DNA from: Apostichopus japonicus
Taxonomy: Eukaryota > Echinodermata > Holothuroidea > Aspidochirotida > Stichopodidae
Assembly (NCBI RefSeq): GCF_037975245.1
Contig: NC_092568.1
Span: 19,202,001 to 19,266,000, forward strand
Direction: 5' to 3'
DNA: 64,000 bases
The translations under genes were made by a program, and so were the position numbers. The notes below the pieces were generated by a model. That model did no database searches, was not told the origin of the DNA, and saw nothing but the letters and a program-made list of their open reading frames with translations. Shown piece by piece: positions 10,801-23,000 of the stretch. How positions within the stretch are numbered: the first letter of the stretch is position 1; the number at the start of each line of letters is the position of its first letter.

Positions 10801-11891
10801 AACTTTCCACGAGCTTAAATTGGTATTGTTGGTTGGATACAATCAATTGGTAACAGTGAACGACACTGCCTTCAACGAAATCTCTATTCATCCTGTTTTA
10901 CTCTCATTAGAACAACGGATCTGAATATCTTTATTTACAAGAAGCTCACGCTTGTGTTTGTTTACATTGCAGCAAGCAGTAAGAATGTCGCTTCCTTCCA
11001 AGACGTAAATGTACAATAGGCTTATGCCCCGATACTATCGATGACTTCGAAGCAAGCAGTAAAAGAAAAACGGATTCCGTGTAATCTTCTTATTCACAAA
11101 CTGAGCTTGCTTACGATTATGCTCGCAAGCGTGTTCTTGCTGTAAGTTGTCTCCTTTTACAACTATATTCTATGCAGACGATCATGAACTGGGATTAAGT
11201 CTGAAATTTCAACAAACAGTACCTATTCACATATCAAGACCTTTTTGAATGAGGAAAGGACAATACTTATTAAGTCAAACACGTTAACTACATGTGACTA
11301 AACTTATATTGGGATCTGAATGGCTGGAAATAGCACAGTTATTCGAAACCCAAAACATAATTCATAGGGTTTTGAGTTTATCCAAGTCGTTTTGGGAAAC
11401 ACGGGGATCGGGAATTCGTCAACTACAAGACTTTGTTTAGTCCGCAAATGACTAGATGTGTTTATTGATCCTCTGAAACTGCGGTATTTGCGTGTATAGC
11501 CCCCCCCCCCCCGAATGACTGTGTTCCCACACATACGAAGTGTGTATTTAGTTTAATACAAATATTAGAATCATCTTTATAAATATCAAATTTTGATCTA
11601 TTATCAGCCAACGTTGCATTTTGAAAGACTGAATGGTAATGAGGGAAGGGACGGTGACGATGACGGGGTTTGGATGTTTTTATAGCTTTATATGTGCAAT
11701 ACAAGTCAACCGACTCTGACATGGTCGACTCTTTATAAAGCATTAGTTCAGGTTTAAGCATGAAAGGTATAAACGTAGCTAGGTAAATTGGGTAACCGTA
11801 TGTAACCATGGTATCGTCCTGTATTAGGAACTGGTATTAACTTTGGGTAACTCGCAAATGTATGTATGCGTGTATGTAAGTGTGTGTGTGT
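10801..11891. other. Intergenic, nothing recognised
   Basis: No supported gene. A C-run lies at 11501-11512. The 115-codon minus-strand frame 11462-11809 runs through this homopolymer and shows no motif, so I do not call it. Confidence 0.35.
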
Positions 11892-11970
11892 GTACGTACC
11901 TAGTAATTATCACGTACGTACGTGATAACTATTACGTACGTACCTAGTATTATTACGTACGTACGTAATA
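11892..11970. repeat. ACGT-rich self-complementary repeat
   Basis: Several ACGTACGTACGT blocks separated by GATAACTATT, CCTAGTATTATT and CCTAGTAATTATC. Each block is its own reverse complement, so the whole stretch could fold into cruciforms. Confidence 0.7.
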
Positions 11971-12997
11971 AAAATTTTCAACCATGTCCTCTCTAGATCT
12001 TCGTTCTTATTACTTTGAAAGTCGGTTAAAAAGTTGAAGATATTTTAGGAAGAAGGGAGGGTATGGGAGGGTGTGGAGGCGGGAAAGGTGAGGGGATGGG
12101 ATGGGAGAGAGCGAAGCTAGGAGAGAAAATTAAGGGGGTTGTGAGTAGCGTTTTCTACTATCTACGCTCCTCTTTCTTTGCCATACAAAATGTATTATAT
12201 ACTCCCAATACGGCCACAACAAAATTACAGTATGGCTTGACTTTCAGTATGAAGTGTGAGTATCTATAGCGCCTTCAGCGCTGTTAAATACCTCCGAAGA
12301 TTCATCAATCTAACGCCTTCGGCCCTATACAAAATCTTTGTGTGAAACTGCTGTGCCAAATTTCTAATAAGTTGAAGATAAAAAAAAATGTATTCGTAGG
12401 ACAGACAAGGAACTTTAACGGTAGGTAAAATAAGAAATCGGGCACTAGTTATGTCTGGCGCAAGGTACTTTTGATGTTTTGGTTGAGGTTGAAGAGGTGA
12501 TGTACGCTCCCATTTGTGTACCATTGACCCACACCCGAGGGCGCCCTGGGCCAGGAGGATTGATCTCATTCTTACCACACTGAATGGAAAACAAAATCAA
12601 CATTAAATGTCCATCCTTCCCCATCCCACACTTTTGAACACGCCACTGACCTTATATGTTATGCAGAAGAAGAAAATTCCTGATTCAGCAAAAACTGTTT
12701 GTAACAAACCAATTTGTGTAGGACAAAGGCGCTTATTGTAACGCACGGATCTCTCTTATACATCTTCGTTCGCGCGCAGAGGCGATGTCACAAGCCCTTT
12801 GTTGTATCCGCGTTGTACAATATCTTAAAACTTAGATTGGACGCGCGACCAAAACATGAAAGAATGCACGCATAAAATGAGCGCTTGATACGGTTTGGCT
12901 GTATATGAATATTCCGTCGCGTTCATGACTTTGCGTGATTTGCTAAATATCGTACGTGTTCACGTATTAAGTATATACAGAGGATACATCATTGACA
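11971..12997. other. Intergenic and probable promoter region of the HhH gene
   Basis: No gene is seen to about 12.7 kb. The last 250 bp before the start codon at 12998 are relatively CpG-rich (CGCGCGCAG at about 12772, GGACGCGCG at about 12840), as in many invertebrate promoters. There is no convincing TATA box at the expected distance. The transcription start cannot be placed from sequence alone. Confidence 0.3.
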
Positions 12998-14860
12998 ATG
13001 GATTCCACAGTTCAGATCAATTTAAATCGCTGTTCTTCTGAGCAACTTCACAGCTTCATTCCACAATTGTCTTTCGATATAGCCCACAAAATAGTTTCTC
13101 ACAGGAGAAGGAAAGGTCCTTTTGAAAATATCGAAGATCTTTTAGACATTCGTGGCATCAACAGAGAACTTTATAACAGTTTAAAGAAGAGAGTGTTTGT
13201 TGGTGATATAACATACGTAGTGGATACTGCCAACGAAACCACCGGGAAACGCAAACGGAGGAAGGGAAGAAGGCAAACCATTGCATGTAATCATCCAAAG
13301 ATAATATCGCATCAGACGGTGAGAGAGGATGTCTTGTACAAGCATCCGTTAAATTTCCAAGAGAAGAGAACGGGAGCCGAAAGATATGGACTAGGCCTGA
13401 CACAGGAGTTTATTGGGAATGATCAAGAGGGGCTATTAATATTTCTAAAAGGTGACTTAAAGGAATATTCAAGAGAACTAGATGGAATTCAAATCACAGT
13501 TTCACCTAAACAAAAGAGCAATATCTCTAGGAGTGATTACCAATCTGTTAAGAACGATTCTTCTGTTACATGTGATGGAGTTAGGCCTTCATCTCCAATG
13601 ATGTATAAATTGAATCAACAAAGTATGGTGGATTCCGATATACGAAACTGTGCGAACGATGAAGATTACTTTACGCCAAAGAAAACGACAACAATCATCG
13701 GTAATCCAAGATTTTCGAGCAGCGCAAATTTTTCAATTCTTGAAACAAACAATCACAAAGAAACGCAAACTGATTTACAGCCAAGCATTATCCACGAGAG
13801 TAGAAGTCAGGTAAATGAAGGTGAACTTGTTTACCAAGAGGCAAGCAAAGATGCAAAGGTTAGACAGTGGCTGAGAGAAACTGACGGCAGTTCCCCTGGA
13901 CATCTGGACTTTGCAGAAGGCCGAGATGATGATGAGGGTATGTATCGAACACAAAACGATGTCTTGTGGTATAGAATATAAGTCTTCTTAGGTTATTACA
14001 AGAAACAAACAAAACAAAGATTGCTAGTATGTTCCTATCATAATTGTGGGTTTTAAGAAACCGGGCCTCCCGCTTTATATGCGGACACCCTAACCACTAG
14101 GCTGTGGACGATGATTGTATGTCCAGAGGTTTTAAACTCGAAAAGGAAGGTCGTAATTCCACTGTAGGCGTTTGTCACCTGTATCGAACAATACTAGTTC
14201 TGTTTTGGTGACATATATGTTTGCCTTACTCTAGAGATCAATCATGATGCTAACCAACTCGAAATCATTTGTGATTCCCAAAGCCAGATCTCGAAAGAGA
14301 TACTTTGAACATACTTTATGTTAATGAAATGGAGGTACACGACAAAGGCAAATGAATATATATATAATTGAAATCGTAATGAGTTGGAAAATCAAGAACA
14401 GTGAAAAGATACGCCTCCTCTGAAAGTCAAGAAAATTCTCGACTAAGTCACCGACGTTTGATATGAACGTGGATGAAGCAAGTTTTGTGTCATTGACTGC
14501 AATTTCTCTGTAATTGGTCCGCAATCTGGTTGTAAACTCAAGTTATTGTTGTTTTTGTTTATACGGTGGTAAATTCCAACAGACTCTTCACGAGTCAAGA
14601 GACCGAAGACGTCTACACCGGATGACTTCCGAACACCGATTGCTAATCTTCGTGACTACCAGACACGACCAACGGGGAAAGTTGAGATCGACTACAAACA
14701 ACGTAAACACGAGAACCGCCCGGTACCGCGGTGTTTACGGCATGGGGCCATAAGACGATGTGATTGTGATGGAAAACGCCATCGTAGACACCGTGATGAC
14801 GTGTATCACGGACACCCCACGAATGGCGAAGATGGGGTTTTGCAGTGCATTATTTTGTAG
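12998..14860 (+). CDS. Helix-hairpin-helix protein with NLS-like patch and C-terminal CaaX box, two exons
   Basis: Proposed CDS joins 12998-13937 and 14583-14860 (405 residues). The start ATG at 12998 has an A at -3 and G at +4. Residues 5-68 form a ComEA-type double helix-hairpin-helix: INLNRCSSEQL, then HRRRKGPFENIEDLLDIRGI. In bacterial ComEA and animal EEPD1 this fold binds DNA without sequence preference. Residues 84-92 (KRKRRKGRR) look like a nuclear localisation signal. The middle is polar and low in known motifs. The donor at 13938 is GTATGT. The acceptor follows TAAATTCCAACAG, and the split codon GAC keeps one frame for 91 further codons. The last four residues are CIIL, a CaaX box of the geranylgeranyl type. 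Lamins are known proteins combining an NLS with CaaX, but no coiled coil is seen. If the intron is retained the frame stops at 13981. Function is unassigned beyond DNA or nucleic-acid binding. Confidence 0.75.
14060..14112 (-). repeat. tRNA-derived SINE fragment in the HhH gene intron
   Basis: The minus strand reads CCTAGTGGTTAGGGTGTCCG followed by CATATAAAGCGGGAGGCCCGG: a tRNA-like A box, anticodon-arm and variable-region layout. The B box is eroded. It lies inside the intron 13938-14582. Confidence 0.5.
14583..14860 (+). CDS. Second coding exon of the HhH/CaaX gene
   Basis: Open for 91 codons after the split codon, beginning DSSRVKRPKTSTPDDFRTP, passing through a basic Cys/His/Arg-rich stretch (RRCDCDGKRHRRHRDD) and ending LQCIIL then TAG. 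Phase with the upstream exon is exact: one base carried over from 13937 and two bases here. The codon-like composition contrasts with the flanking AT-rich DNA. A different plus-strand frame overlapping it (14514-14753) is a shadow. Confidence 0.7.
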
Positions 14861-15967
14861 ACATTGATTCTTTTCTATTGGTATGGTGCAGTTTAAATTA
14901 AACCGCATGCTCTTCATTTAAAAAATCACGTCGGCCAATTCTACATTCTTTGCGGAAGTAATTAGAGAATATTTCCGTCAGGAACAGTTGGGAGCTTTTC
15001 CAATATTACCCAGAAGAAATTTTTGTTATGAAGGCTAATAGTCAATGTGAACCCCCCCCCCCCTCCCCTCCAAAAAAGAGGGTTATGCAAACCCCGGCTA
15101 CAGTCTTTATAACATATAATATATTTGTGGTACAGCTGTATTGTGTTTAGGGGGTAAACTTATAGTCACGAGTAGGGTATTGAGTTCTACCTGGGAAACC
15201 TGCTCGAAATATAAACATTCGTTATGACAATAAATGCGGCCTTGAACCAACCAAGCATATGTCTATCCTATCCTGGGTATTGCATCCACCATTACATCCT
15301 ACCATTGTAATCGTGGTCCATGCATTGGCTTAATTTCATTTCCCGTGCACGTTTCGAGTATCAATGTGTATAGGTCTGACGGTCGAACAACGAACGATGA
15401 TGTTTACGGATATTGGGAATGCATCTTTCATTTACGTTAATTACGCGAAAACGTTTTGTTACTCAGTTTACAACCCATTGACCAGTAAAGCATGAACATA
15501 TAAAGGGTGTCCTAGGGATATAGGAATCATCGTTTTGTTAACTGAGTCCGTTCAGATTTGGTGTGGTGGGATTACATAGAACTCCTATCTATTCAAATGT
15601 TCTATTCAAATAGTTCTTCCTCTAATCCCATTTGCACAAACTGTGCATCTCGACCTTATCTCAGATACGTTATTGTCTATATAAGTATTTTTTACCTAAA
15701 CTAAAAAAAAAAAAAAAAATAAAAAAAAAATGGTATGTAAGCTTGAATTAATGTTACAGTTTAACGAAAATTTTGACTACACTATTTGTGTACTGAAATT
15801 AGTCAATATGGTTTCTGCTTTCCGTAGAACTAATATTCATTGTGACTATAGGAACAGCAACACTGTTCAATATATACGATTAAAATAATGAAAAGGTCAA
15901 GTGATCCAAGAGAATTTATACTCTCATTTAATAGACTTTTCACTGTGTTTTATAGTTTTCGTATCAC
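14861..15967. other. 3' UTR and intergenic sequence
   Basis: Probably 3' UTR to about 15.25 kb, then AT-rich sequence with a C-run near 15052 and an A-run at 15704-15730. No other gene is supported. Confidence 0.35.
15229..15234 (+). terminator. Candidate polyadenylation signal AATAAA
   Basis: First canonical AATAAA on the plus strand I noticed downstream of the stop at 14860, giving a 3' UTR of about 370 bp. Cleavage site not demonstrated. Confidence 0.35.
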
Positions 15968-16018
15968 TATTTATATATATATATATAGATATATATATAG
16001 ATATATATATATAAAATG

Positions 16019-16051
<33 letters not shown>
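15968..16051. repeat. (TA)n microsatellite
   Basis: Alternating TATATATA and TAGATA blocks, interrupted by AAAATGTTGAA near 16013. Confidence 0.9.
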
Positions 16052-16053
<2 letters not shown>

Positions 16054-16059
16054 CTATTT

Positions 16060-16944
16060 CCACTACTATTTGAACAATTTACAGTGTTAACTGCTAGTAT
16101 AGGTATCATATTTTAAACATGCGAACAGTATTAATCATAATTGCAGCACTCCACCGAAATCTCTTGAATCTGTTGAATCAACAAAGGATAAGATCCCCTT
16201 TTGAAAAAGACTTGTAAAGTTCTCCATGACTCTCCACATGTCTATTGTCCGTATCATAACAAGCATAATAATTGTGAACTACGTTTTCAACATGAATCAA
16301 AACTAGTTAAGAATAGCAACAGTTACCATAATGCAATAACTGACGGTAGTGCTCAGAAGCAATTATTGTTACTATCATGTTGTATGACTAAGGCATATGT
16401 TATACCTAACAAATATTACACCTTCTATGTTCAAATAAATTATAAAGCTAGTTCATGTAAACTGTTCAATCATTCTCTAGACTTATACTCTATTGCATGG
16501 ATTTTCCAATGATACATCGTTATCATGTTAACCATTTATTAGGTATTTTTCTCCAGACTGTACATAAGTAACTATCAAGTATAAACCAATGAATTTCCAG
16601 TGACCCATGTCATATACTGCAGTCCACCTACTGGGAGCGTCGACAGACACTTATCCAGTGTGGGGCATCTCTCATTCCCACTTGACCCAAGGAAACCCTT
16701 TAATATCCTAATATACCTCAAAGCCAGCTTCAGCATTTGAACCATTTCATCCAAGTGAGATTACCCCTATGTATAAGAGAGATGCAGTGCTGCCGGAGCC
16801 CACCGGAGGGCCGCTCCGGCACCTCTGGTGGCGGGAGGAAAATATCACTAATAACATTACGATATCATATTTACGGTTCAATGATGTTAACTCACTGGTT
16901 CACAAAGCGTGCAACGCACTTTCCTACTGTGCATAGACAAGACA
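16060..16944. other. Intergenic, nothing firm
   Basis: A 103-codon plus-strand frame (16201-16512) has no recognisable motif and begins without a good start context. A GC-rich patch at 16790-16840 contains the inverted pair GCCGGAGC/GCTCCGGC. Neither is enough to call a gene. Confidence 0.3.
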
Positions 16945-18065
16945 TTATTGGTTCATTGTGTCGGTGCCTGCTTTGGAACACTGGGGGCCCTGAAGTATGC
17001 TCTGACCCAGTCGCATTAGCATCGCTGTGTTGGCTGGTGGTCCGTAGATAACTCGATCATACAAAAGTGAATTTTCCTCACTGACAAACCTAATCATGGC
17101 TTCTAAGCAACTTCTTTCATCGTAAACAAGTTGAGGAGTGTAACAAGAAATAACGAACAAGAGACTGATAACAGTGGAAAGTGACAAAAGCTGTGTGGTA
17201 CGCCAGCTGCTCCTTAGTTCAAATTTTCGAACTGGATCCAAATGCAGTTCAGAAAGTATATACGGTGCTTCTGAGTCAGACTTGTAATCCATGTTCAGGT
17301 GTTTGGACTGAAGAAGTCTGGAAGAAAAAGAAAGAAACTTATCCTTGGTTAGACTTAGACGTATCATTGTGTGTGCAAACCTAAGTAATCTGTAACTTTT
17401 CACTTCCAAGGGTTTGAGACTGCCAAATGAATGACATATGTACCAAATAACCTATTATGGAGCCGCTCGAAGTACACGCTTAAAGTCTCTCAGGAAGAAA
17501 AGGTGGATCACATTCATTTCAAGAGTTCACACTGCTGATGTAGGCCTACGTGTTCAAAATGTAGCTAGTGAAGATGCTCTTGGAAAACTTCCAAAAGAAA
17601 ATGGTATTGACATTGGAATTGGACTGCATTCCCGCACTATAGTGCTACATATTATATAGTATATCATATATTCATTATTATGAAAAAGACAATTCGTCAG
17701 CATGTCAAGCAGATAAATGGCAAACATTTCTCAATTCATTTATGAACCAGGAAGTCTGAGCATTAAGACAGCCCTAATAGTTTACTTGAAATGTGAGAGT
17801 GATAAAGAAGGTGATCCCTGAATTCTTGTTTTTAGATCTACTTGAGCTGCAATCGATTTTGAAAGATTGTATGCTTCGTTTCGGAAGTTATGAGCTAGTT
17901 TGTTGATACTGATAACACTTTGAGTCTTGCTTAATATCAGCTCTATACTTTCAGAGGGAGTGATCACTAACAGCAAAACTCTGACAATCATTATATCGCC
18001 AACCACTTTAATTATGCGGTCAACTTGTTTGTGGTGCACGTCTGATAAAATATTAATCTCGACAT
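16945..18065 (-). CDS. Unassigned minus-strand protein, at least two exons, possible membrane segment
   Basis: Two minus-strand open regions can be joined with consistent splice phase. Exon A is 17786-18065, after an acceptor CTACCAG, and ends at a GTAAAC donor. Exon B is 17317 down to a stop at 16945, after the strong acceptor TTTCTTTCTTTTTCTTCCAG. Exon A contributes two bases (AA) and exon B one (A), restoring Lys in frame. Exon A contains KLAHNFRNEAYNLSKSI. Exon B contains a hydrophobic stretch, LLSLSTVISLLFVISCY, that could be a membrane helix. The 5' exons are not identified. The helical layout recalls the C-terminal part of insect-type gustatory-receptor-like proteins of echinoderms and cnidarians, but the TYxxxxxQF-type ending is not convincing, so I leave it unassigned. 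It may be a decayed gene. Confidence 0.4.
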
Positions 18066-18427
18066 CTGGTAGTTAATTCAATTAATTTTACAAGTCAATG
18101 GGCTTAATTTGTGATAAACAATGAAGAACTACCATTCTTTGAATGCCAATACAGTACCGCGATGTATCCAGCACATAACTCAATCGGCTGTAACGATCTT
18201 TGACGAAACAGACACTTTCGCTATGAGTAGTCGATAACGCCAAAGCTTGTACGTTTTATTAGGCTTTTTGGCAAGTTACCCTGGTAAGTTTAGCATACTG
18301 AACCCCCACCAACCCCCCCCCCACCCCTTCCATCTGCTCGCTCGGAGTATTATCAACATTTAACCAAAGATTTTCTAAAAATGGTTTATATCACTTTCGA
18401 TCCTTCCTATGTTCACACCATCTGTAC
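18066..18427. other. Short spacer before the duplicated block
   Basis: Contains a short minus-strand open stretch (about 18090-18250) that could be a further exon of the preceding gene, but no splice pair fits, and a C-run at 18314-18327. Confidence 0.3.
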
Positions 18428-18701
18428 TTTAAATTATGCTCTTTCATATAAAGGCAGAACAAACATGGTAACTGATAATATGCTTAAACAAGCATTACAT
18501 TAGGTAATTTTACCTATTTTCTCCGACAATGGTTAACCATTTCGAGCGGATGTACACTTCAATAATTGTGGTGCGGTACCTAATACGTTACATCTTCGTT
18601 TTATGTTGGCGCTTGCTCTTTTTGTTATGAGCACTCGTTGGTTTCGGGTGAGCGTTCGTTTTGATTTCGGCGTGCGAATGTTCTTTTGCTTACACTCTTA
18701 A

Positions 18702-18975
18702 AATTGTTGGGCAAATTATTGCCCAACCTGGGCAATTATTTACACAACCGTTGGGTCCGTATGCCTCCTGGTTGATATTGGGCAAAAAAGTGCCCAACTA
18801 AGTTGGTTAATGATTTTGCCCAGCAAACGGTTAAATAAATACCCAACACCTTTGCCCAACACCTTTGCCCAACGCCTTTACCCAACAATGTTGGTCAGCG
18901 ATTTGCCCAATGGTTGTGTAAAACCTTTTACCAATGGATTTTTCTTTACCCAATGATTCTTGCCCAACAGCTAGT
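18702..18975. repeat. Left subterminal TTGGGCAA word array
   Basis: At least ten copies of TTGGGCAA or its complement TTGCCCAA (including shortened TGGGCAA and GCCCAAC forms) in both orientations within about 275 bp, separated by AT-rich spacers. The same words fill the right end. Such arrays are usually read as transposase-binding sites in other element families; that role is inferred here. Confidence 0.8.
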
Positions 18976-20029
18976 TAAAAATAATAGTGGTTGGTTAACT
19001 AATACAATACCAACATTGGATTGTAACATTTTTCATACAACTGGGTTTATTTAATAGGTTATAAAGCTTAAACAGAGAATGATAAAGAACAAACAAGTAA
19101 TACATGTTTTTCATACTTTTATTTTTTCTGGTCTTAGCCGACTTCAGATTGTTCCTCCAGTATGAATTCTCACAGCATTCAGTGCTTGACTTCTATTTAC
19201 CTAGTTAAATGATCTGTGACTGCCATCCAAAGCAATAATTTCATAAACTCACAATGGGGATAAACACATATCAACAATATTAAAGCTGAAAATATTAGCT
19301 ATCCATATTTTGCCATTGTTTACTATATTCAGTTCTTGAAATGTGTTGACCACAGAAGACCTCCTGTATGTTGACATCAACTACACAAGGTACAGGTGCA
19401 ACACACAATCATGTACAGCTTAATGTTGGTCTCTTTCAAGCAACTCTGGTCTTAATAAGTGAATATAATATCACTGATAATTTCCAACATATAGTCAATT
19501 GAAGCTAACCAGTTTATGTTTTAAACAAGGACACACAAACCGAAAAATATTGATACACCATTGTATCTGCAATTGCTTTAACAAGGAGCCAAGGCATATT
19601 TTGCTAACATTTTGATTGTGCTTAGATGATTGATGAACTGTAAAATTTAAACATCTCTTCAAACAAAAGCCAAATGTTTACACATCCCACATTGATTCTA
19701 CATACTAGAAATAAAAGCAGCTTCAAGATTACAATTATAAGTGATCATAGGGACACTGCTGGCACCTGATCTGTTAAACACACAAAATTAAATGTTTGTT
19801 TGATATACCAACCCTGCCTCAACCTTTCACAACTGTATACAATAACAAATCTACCCCCACCCCCCCCCCCCCAAAAAAAATACAGATTTTTTGTAGGTAC
19901 AGTTTACAAACAGTTACTATTTCCCTTTAATATGTAAATATATATGAAACTAAAGCAACCTTAAAATGTAAACATGTCAGGTTAATACCGAGAAACCATT
20001 TGAAAAGTTTGTTGCAAGACACTTTGACC

Positions 20030-23000
20030 CTTAAACACTTCTGTTTGCTACGAAAGCTCCAAAGGCACTCAGTGAACGACTTTTGATAAAACCAAGTTCA
20101 TATACCTCAGCATGGAAAAACTCCCAAACCCCCTTACATTGAGATTGGAAGTTAATGTCCAACACATAATGACTTTAAAACAAATAGTCTACTGCCGTTA
20201 GGAGTGAGGACTGCATTATTGGATGTCTCTCAATTATCACAAAAAATTGCTGAGGGGAACCTTTGCTCTCTTCTAAGCACAGAATGAATGGCTGTGGTCG
20301 CTCATCCTTCGATATAGTCTTGCAGTAGTCCTCTAACACTTGTCACCGACTGCAAATTAAAGAAAATAAACTCCTCGAGTTGCAAATAAAATGTAACAAA
20401 AACAGGTGGATAGACAGAGTTTTAAGACTTCTGCACAATGCTATGATACTGTGGACCAGTATAATTAAAAGAAAAAACAGGTCAGGAAAGTCAACATAGT
20501 TATCTTGACAAGGTTTTCAAAGTGTAACGCCCACCCCATTAATGTCAAATGACCTTTCCCTTGCACTATCAAGTACTGGATCACTTCATTATTATGACCA
20601 GGGTTTACATACCGACGATGAAATTTATTGAACCTTCCCCCATTTCATCACTAGTGTAATTAAAAAAAAATTGCCCTGGTGGCTTCTAATGACCTCTGAC
20701 CTCTACTATAATCAATGGGATTCATGTACTCATGTTGGCAAACCTATATGCATCACATATGAGATTCATCTAACTTTCACTCTTTAAGTTAGCATATTTA
20801 CAAGGTTTTAAGTGTTTGGCCCTTGTTAACCTCAAATGACCTTTGACCACTAGCACAATAAGTAGCATTCTTCTGCTCACTATAAACAACACCACACCAA
20901 GTTTATGAGGTTAAACAAACTTTCAGCTGAGCTGGTATGAACCAAAAGGTGTACCACCAAAAGAATACCAAAAAAATATATATAATTAATGATTTTGCTT
21001 ACTGGCTGATCGTCTATGAATGCTTGAAGGCAACTAGTCACCGTAGTAGATCCGCTTTTCTTTGCCCATCCTCGAAAAAGCAATGACAACAGAAAGAAAG
21101 CTAAGTTCTTCTTTTCATCTGTAAAAGAGATTAAGGCAAGAAATGAGAATGCTTGCAGGTATAACCACAAAAACATTAATAAGGCACACTATAGTCTGAC
21201 CATATAAAACTTCAAGGACTGAGGATAAAATTCAAGGGATCTACACCGCCCTAAATGTGCTCCACAACTTTATGCTCATACACATTAATAACAGCAACAT
21301 GAAAGTTAATGTGGCATGTGTACTCATAGGGGACCTACACATTTGTATTAGAAGACTTAATTACCTACCCTACACACTAATTTCGAGCCAAATTTTATAA
21401 GATTTTGAAGGAAAAAAATGAAAAAGCCCATAGTATGTGCTAACCTTTCATTGACACAGTCGTACTAAAATCTGAATACAATTGTCCAAAGATTGTTGGA
21501 AAAATCAACTTCTAGACGTTTTAACATGTTTAATCTTCCTGCTCATAAAACATCTTGAGAAGAGTACACAACACAACAAGCTAATTTCTTTTCCTCAGCA
21601 TTGGAAAAGTATACACATAAGGAATCCATCTCATTGGCCATTTTCAAGTTTGTGCTTATCGACAGTAGAATTAATCCAAATATTATATTCAATTGAGCAT
21701 TAATGAGTAAACAAGGCTAATAATGAGGTTTTCAGTCATTACTCCTGCTGACAAAAAAACATTTCACTTGTTGAGAAATCAACAGGAATTATTCAAACCC
21801 TATGTGGAACCTACAAACAACACTGATACATGTCCAAGTGACTGTCATTGAGTTAATATTATAACAGGGCTGGGTTTCACTTCAACTACACACAAACCCG
21901 AACGCGACTACAAAAAAAAAATAGTAGCCAATTAATCATATTGAGTGCAATGTTTGGAGAAAGTTTGCAGAAAGGTTCAGAAGCCACCATTTGACATTAA
22001 CCAGCTGATTTGGTCCTTTCAGATCAGTTGATTTTGATAGATTTTTAAAAAGTAACAAACCACCAAAAACATATTTTGAAGGTTAATCCAAATATTGACC
22101 CATCTTTACAGACATACTGGAAAGAGAAGCTATATTGTCATGGCATAAGCTCTGAATGAAGCTAGCTATGAATTCACAGGCCATGACTATACAATAAATT
22201 TGGCTTACCATCAGTCAGTGCATCCAACGTCTTCTCTAAATGCAAAAAGTTCAGCCAGTTTGGGATGATCGCCTGTATAGCACAAAATGTCCATTGTCAA
22301 ATATCCCACTCTGTTGTATAATTTGTTGGCAGTTGGTTTTTGTAATAATTCGAAATCCTGTTCTACCTGTAGGAAAGAGAAAAATATGCAAACAGCATTA
22401 TAGGCCTATAACATTACTAGCGCTGATGTTCTATGCTATACTAACATTATTATAGCCTAGAACTCATTAAATGCCAGGCCTAACTTAGGCTACTTTGAAG
22501 TTTGAAAAACCCTCGAAGTTCGGACACCCCTAACGAATGCATAATTTCACCATGGCACAAATACAATAGGATCAATTTGACGAAACCTATGAAGCGACTT
22601 TTTTTTCTAACGAGAATGTTTCTTCTGCCATCGATAGTATCATTTTAAAAGAAGTGTGAACAGATACAATTCTGGAGCATTTTAGTGCTAAAGTGTTCGA
22701 ACTTCGAAGGGTCCATTATTATACTACTGTATGTTGACCTGTTGCATACGCATAGCTTACCGTAAGTTGACAAGGATCTGCATTACACAGGCGTTCGCAA
22801 CGTTAATAAAATGTGAGTAACTTAGGCCTAGTTACACACTTGCGGGCGCGCCTGTGGCGCCTGTCAATCGCTTCACTACAAGCTAGCCTAACGTAATACA
22901 ACTATGCTGGAAATACAATTAGTATTAGTAGCCTTTACGTATGCCTGGTATAGCCTACATGTAGCACCGAGAGAACGAACGATCATTCGATACCACTGAT

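Noticed and set aside
11462-11809. 115-codon minus-strand frame
   Set aside because: Runs through a C homopolymer, lacks motifs and has no splice borders fitting a neighbour.
13158-13403. Minus-strand frame opposite the HhH exon
   Set aside because: Shadow of the plus-strand coding exon.
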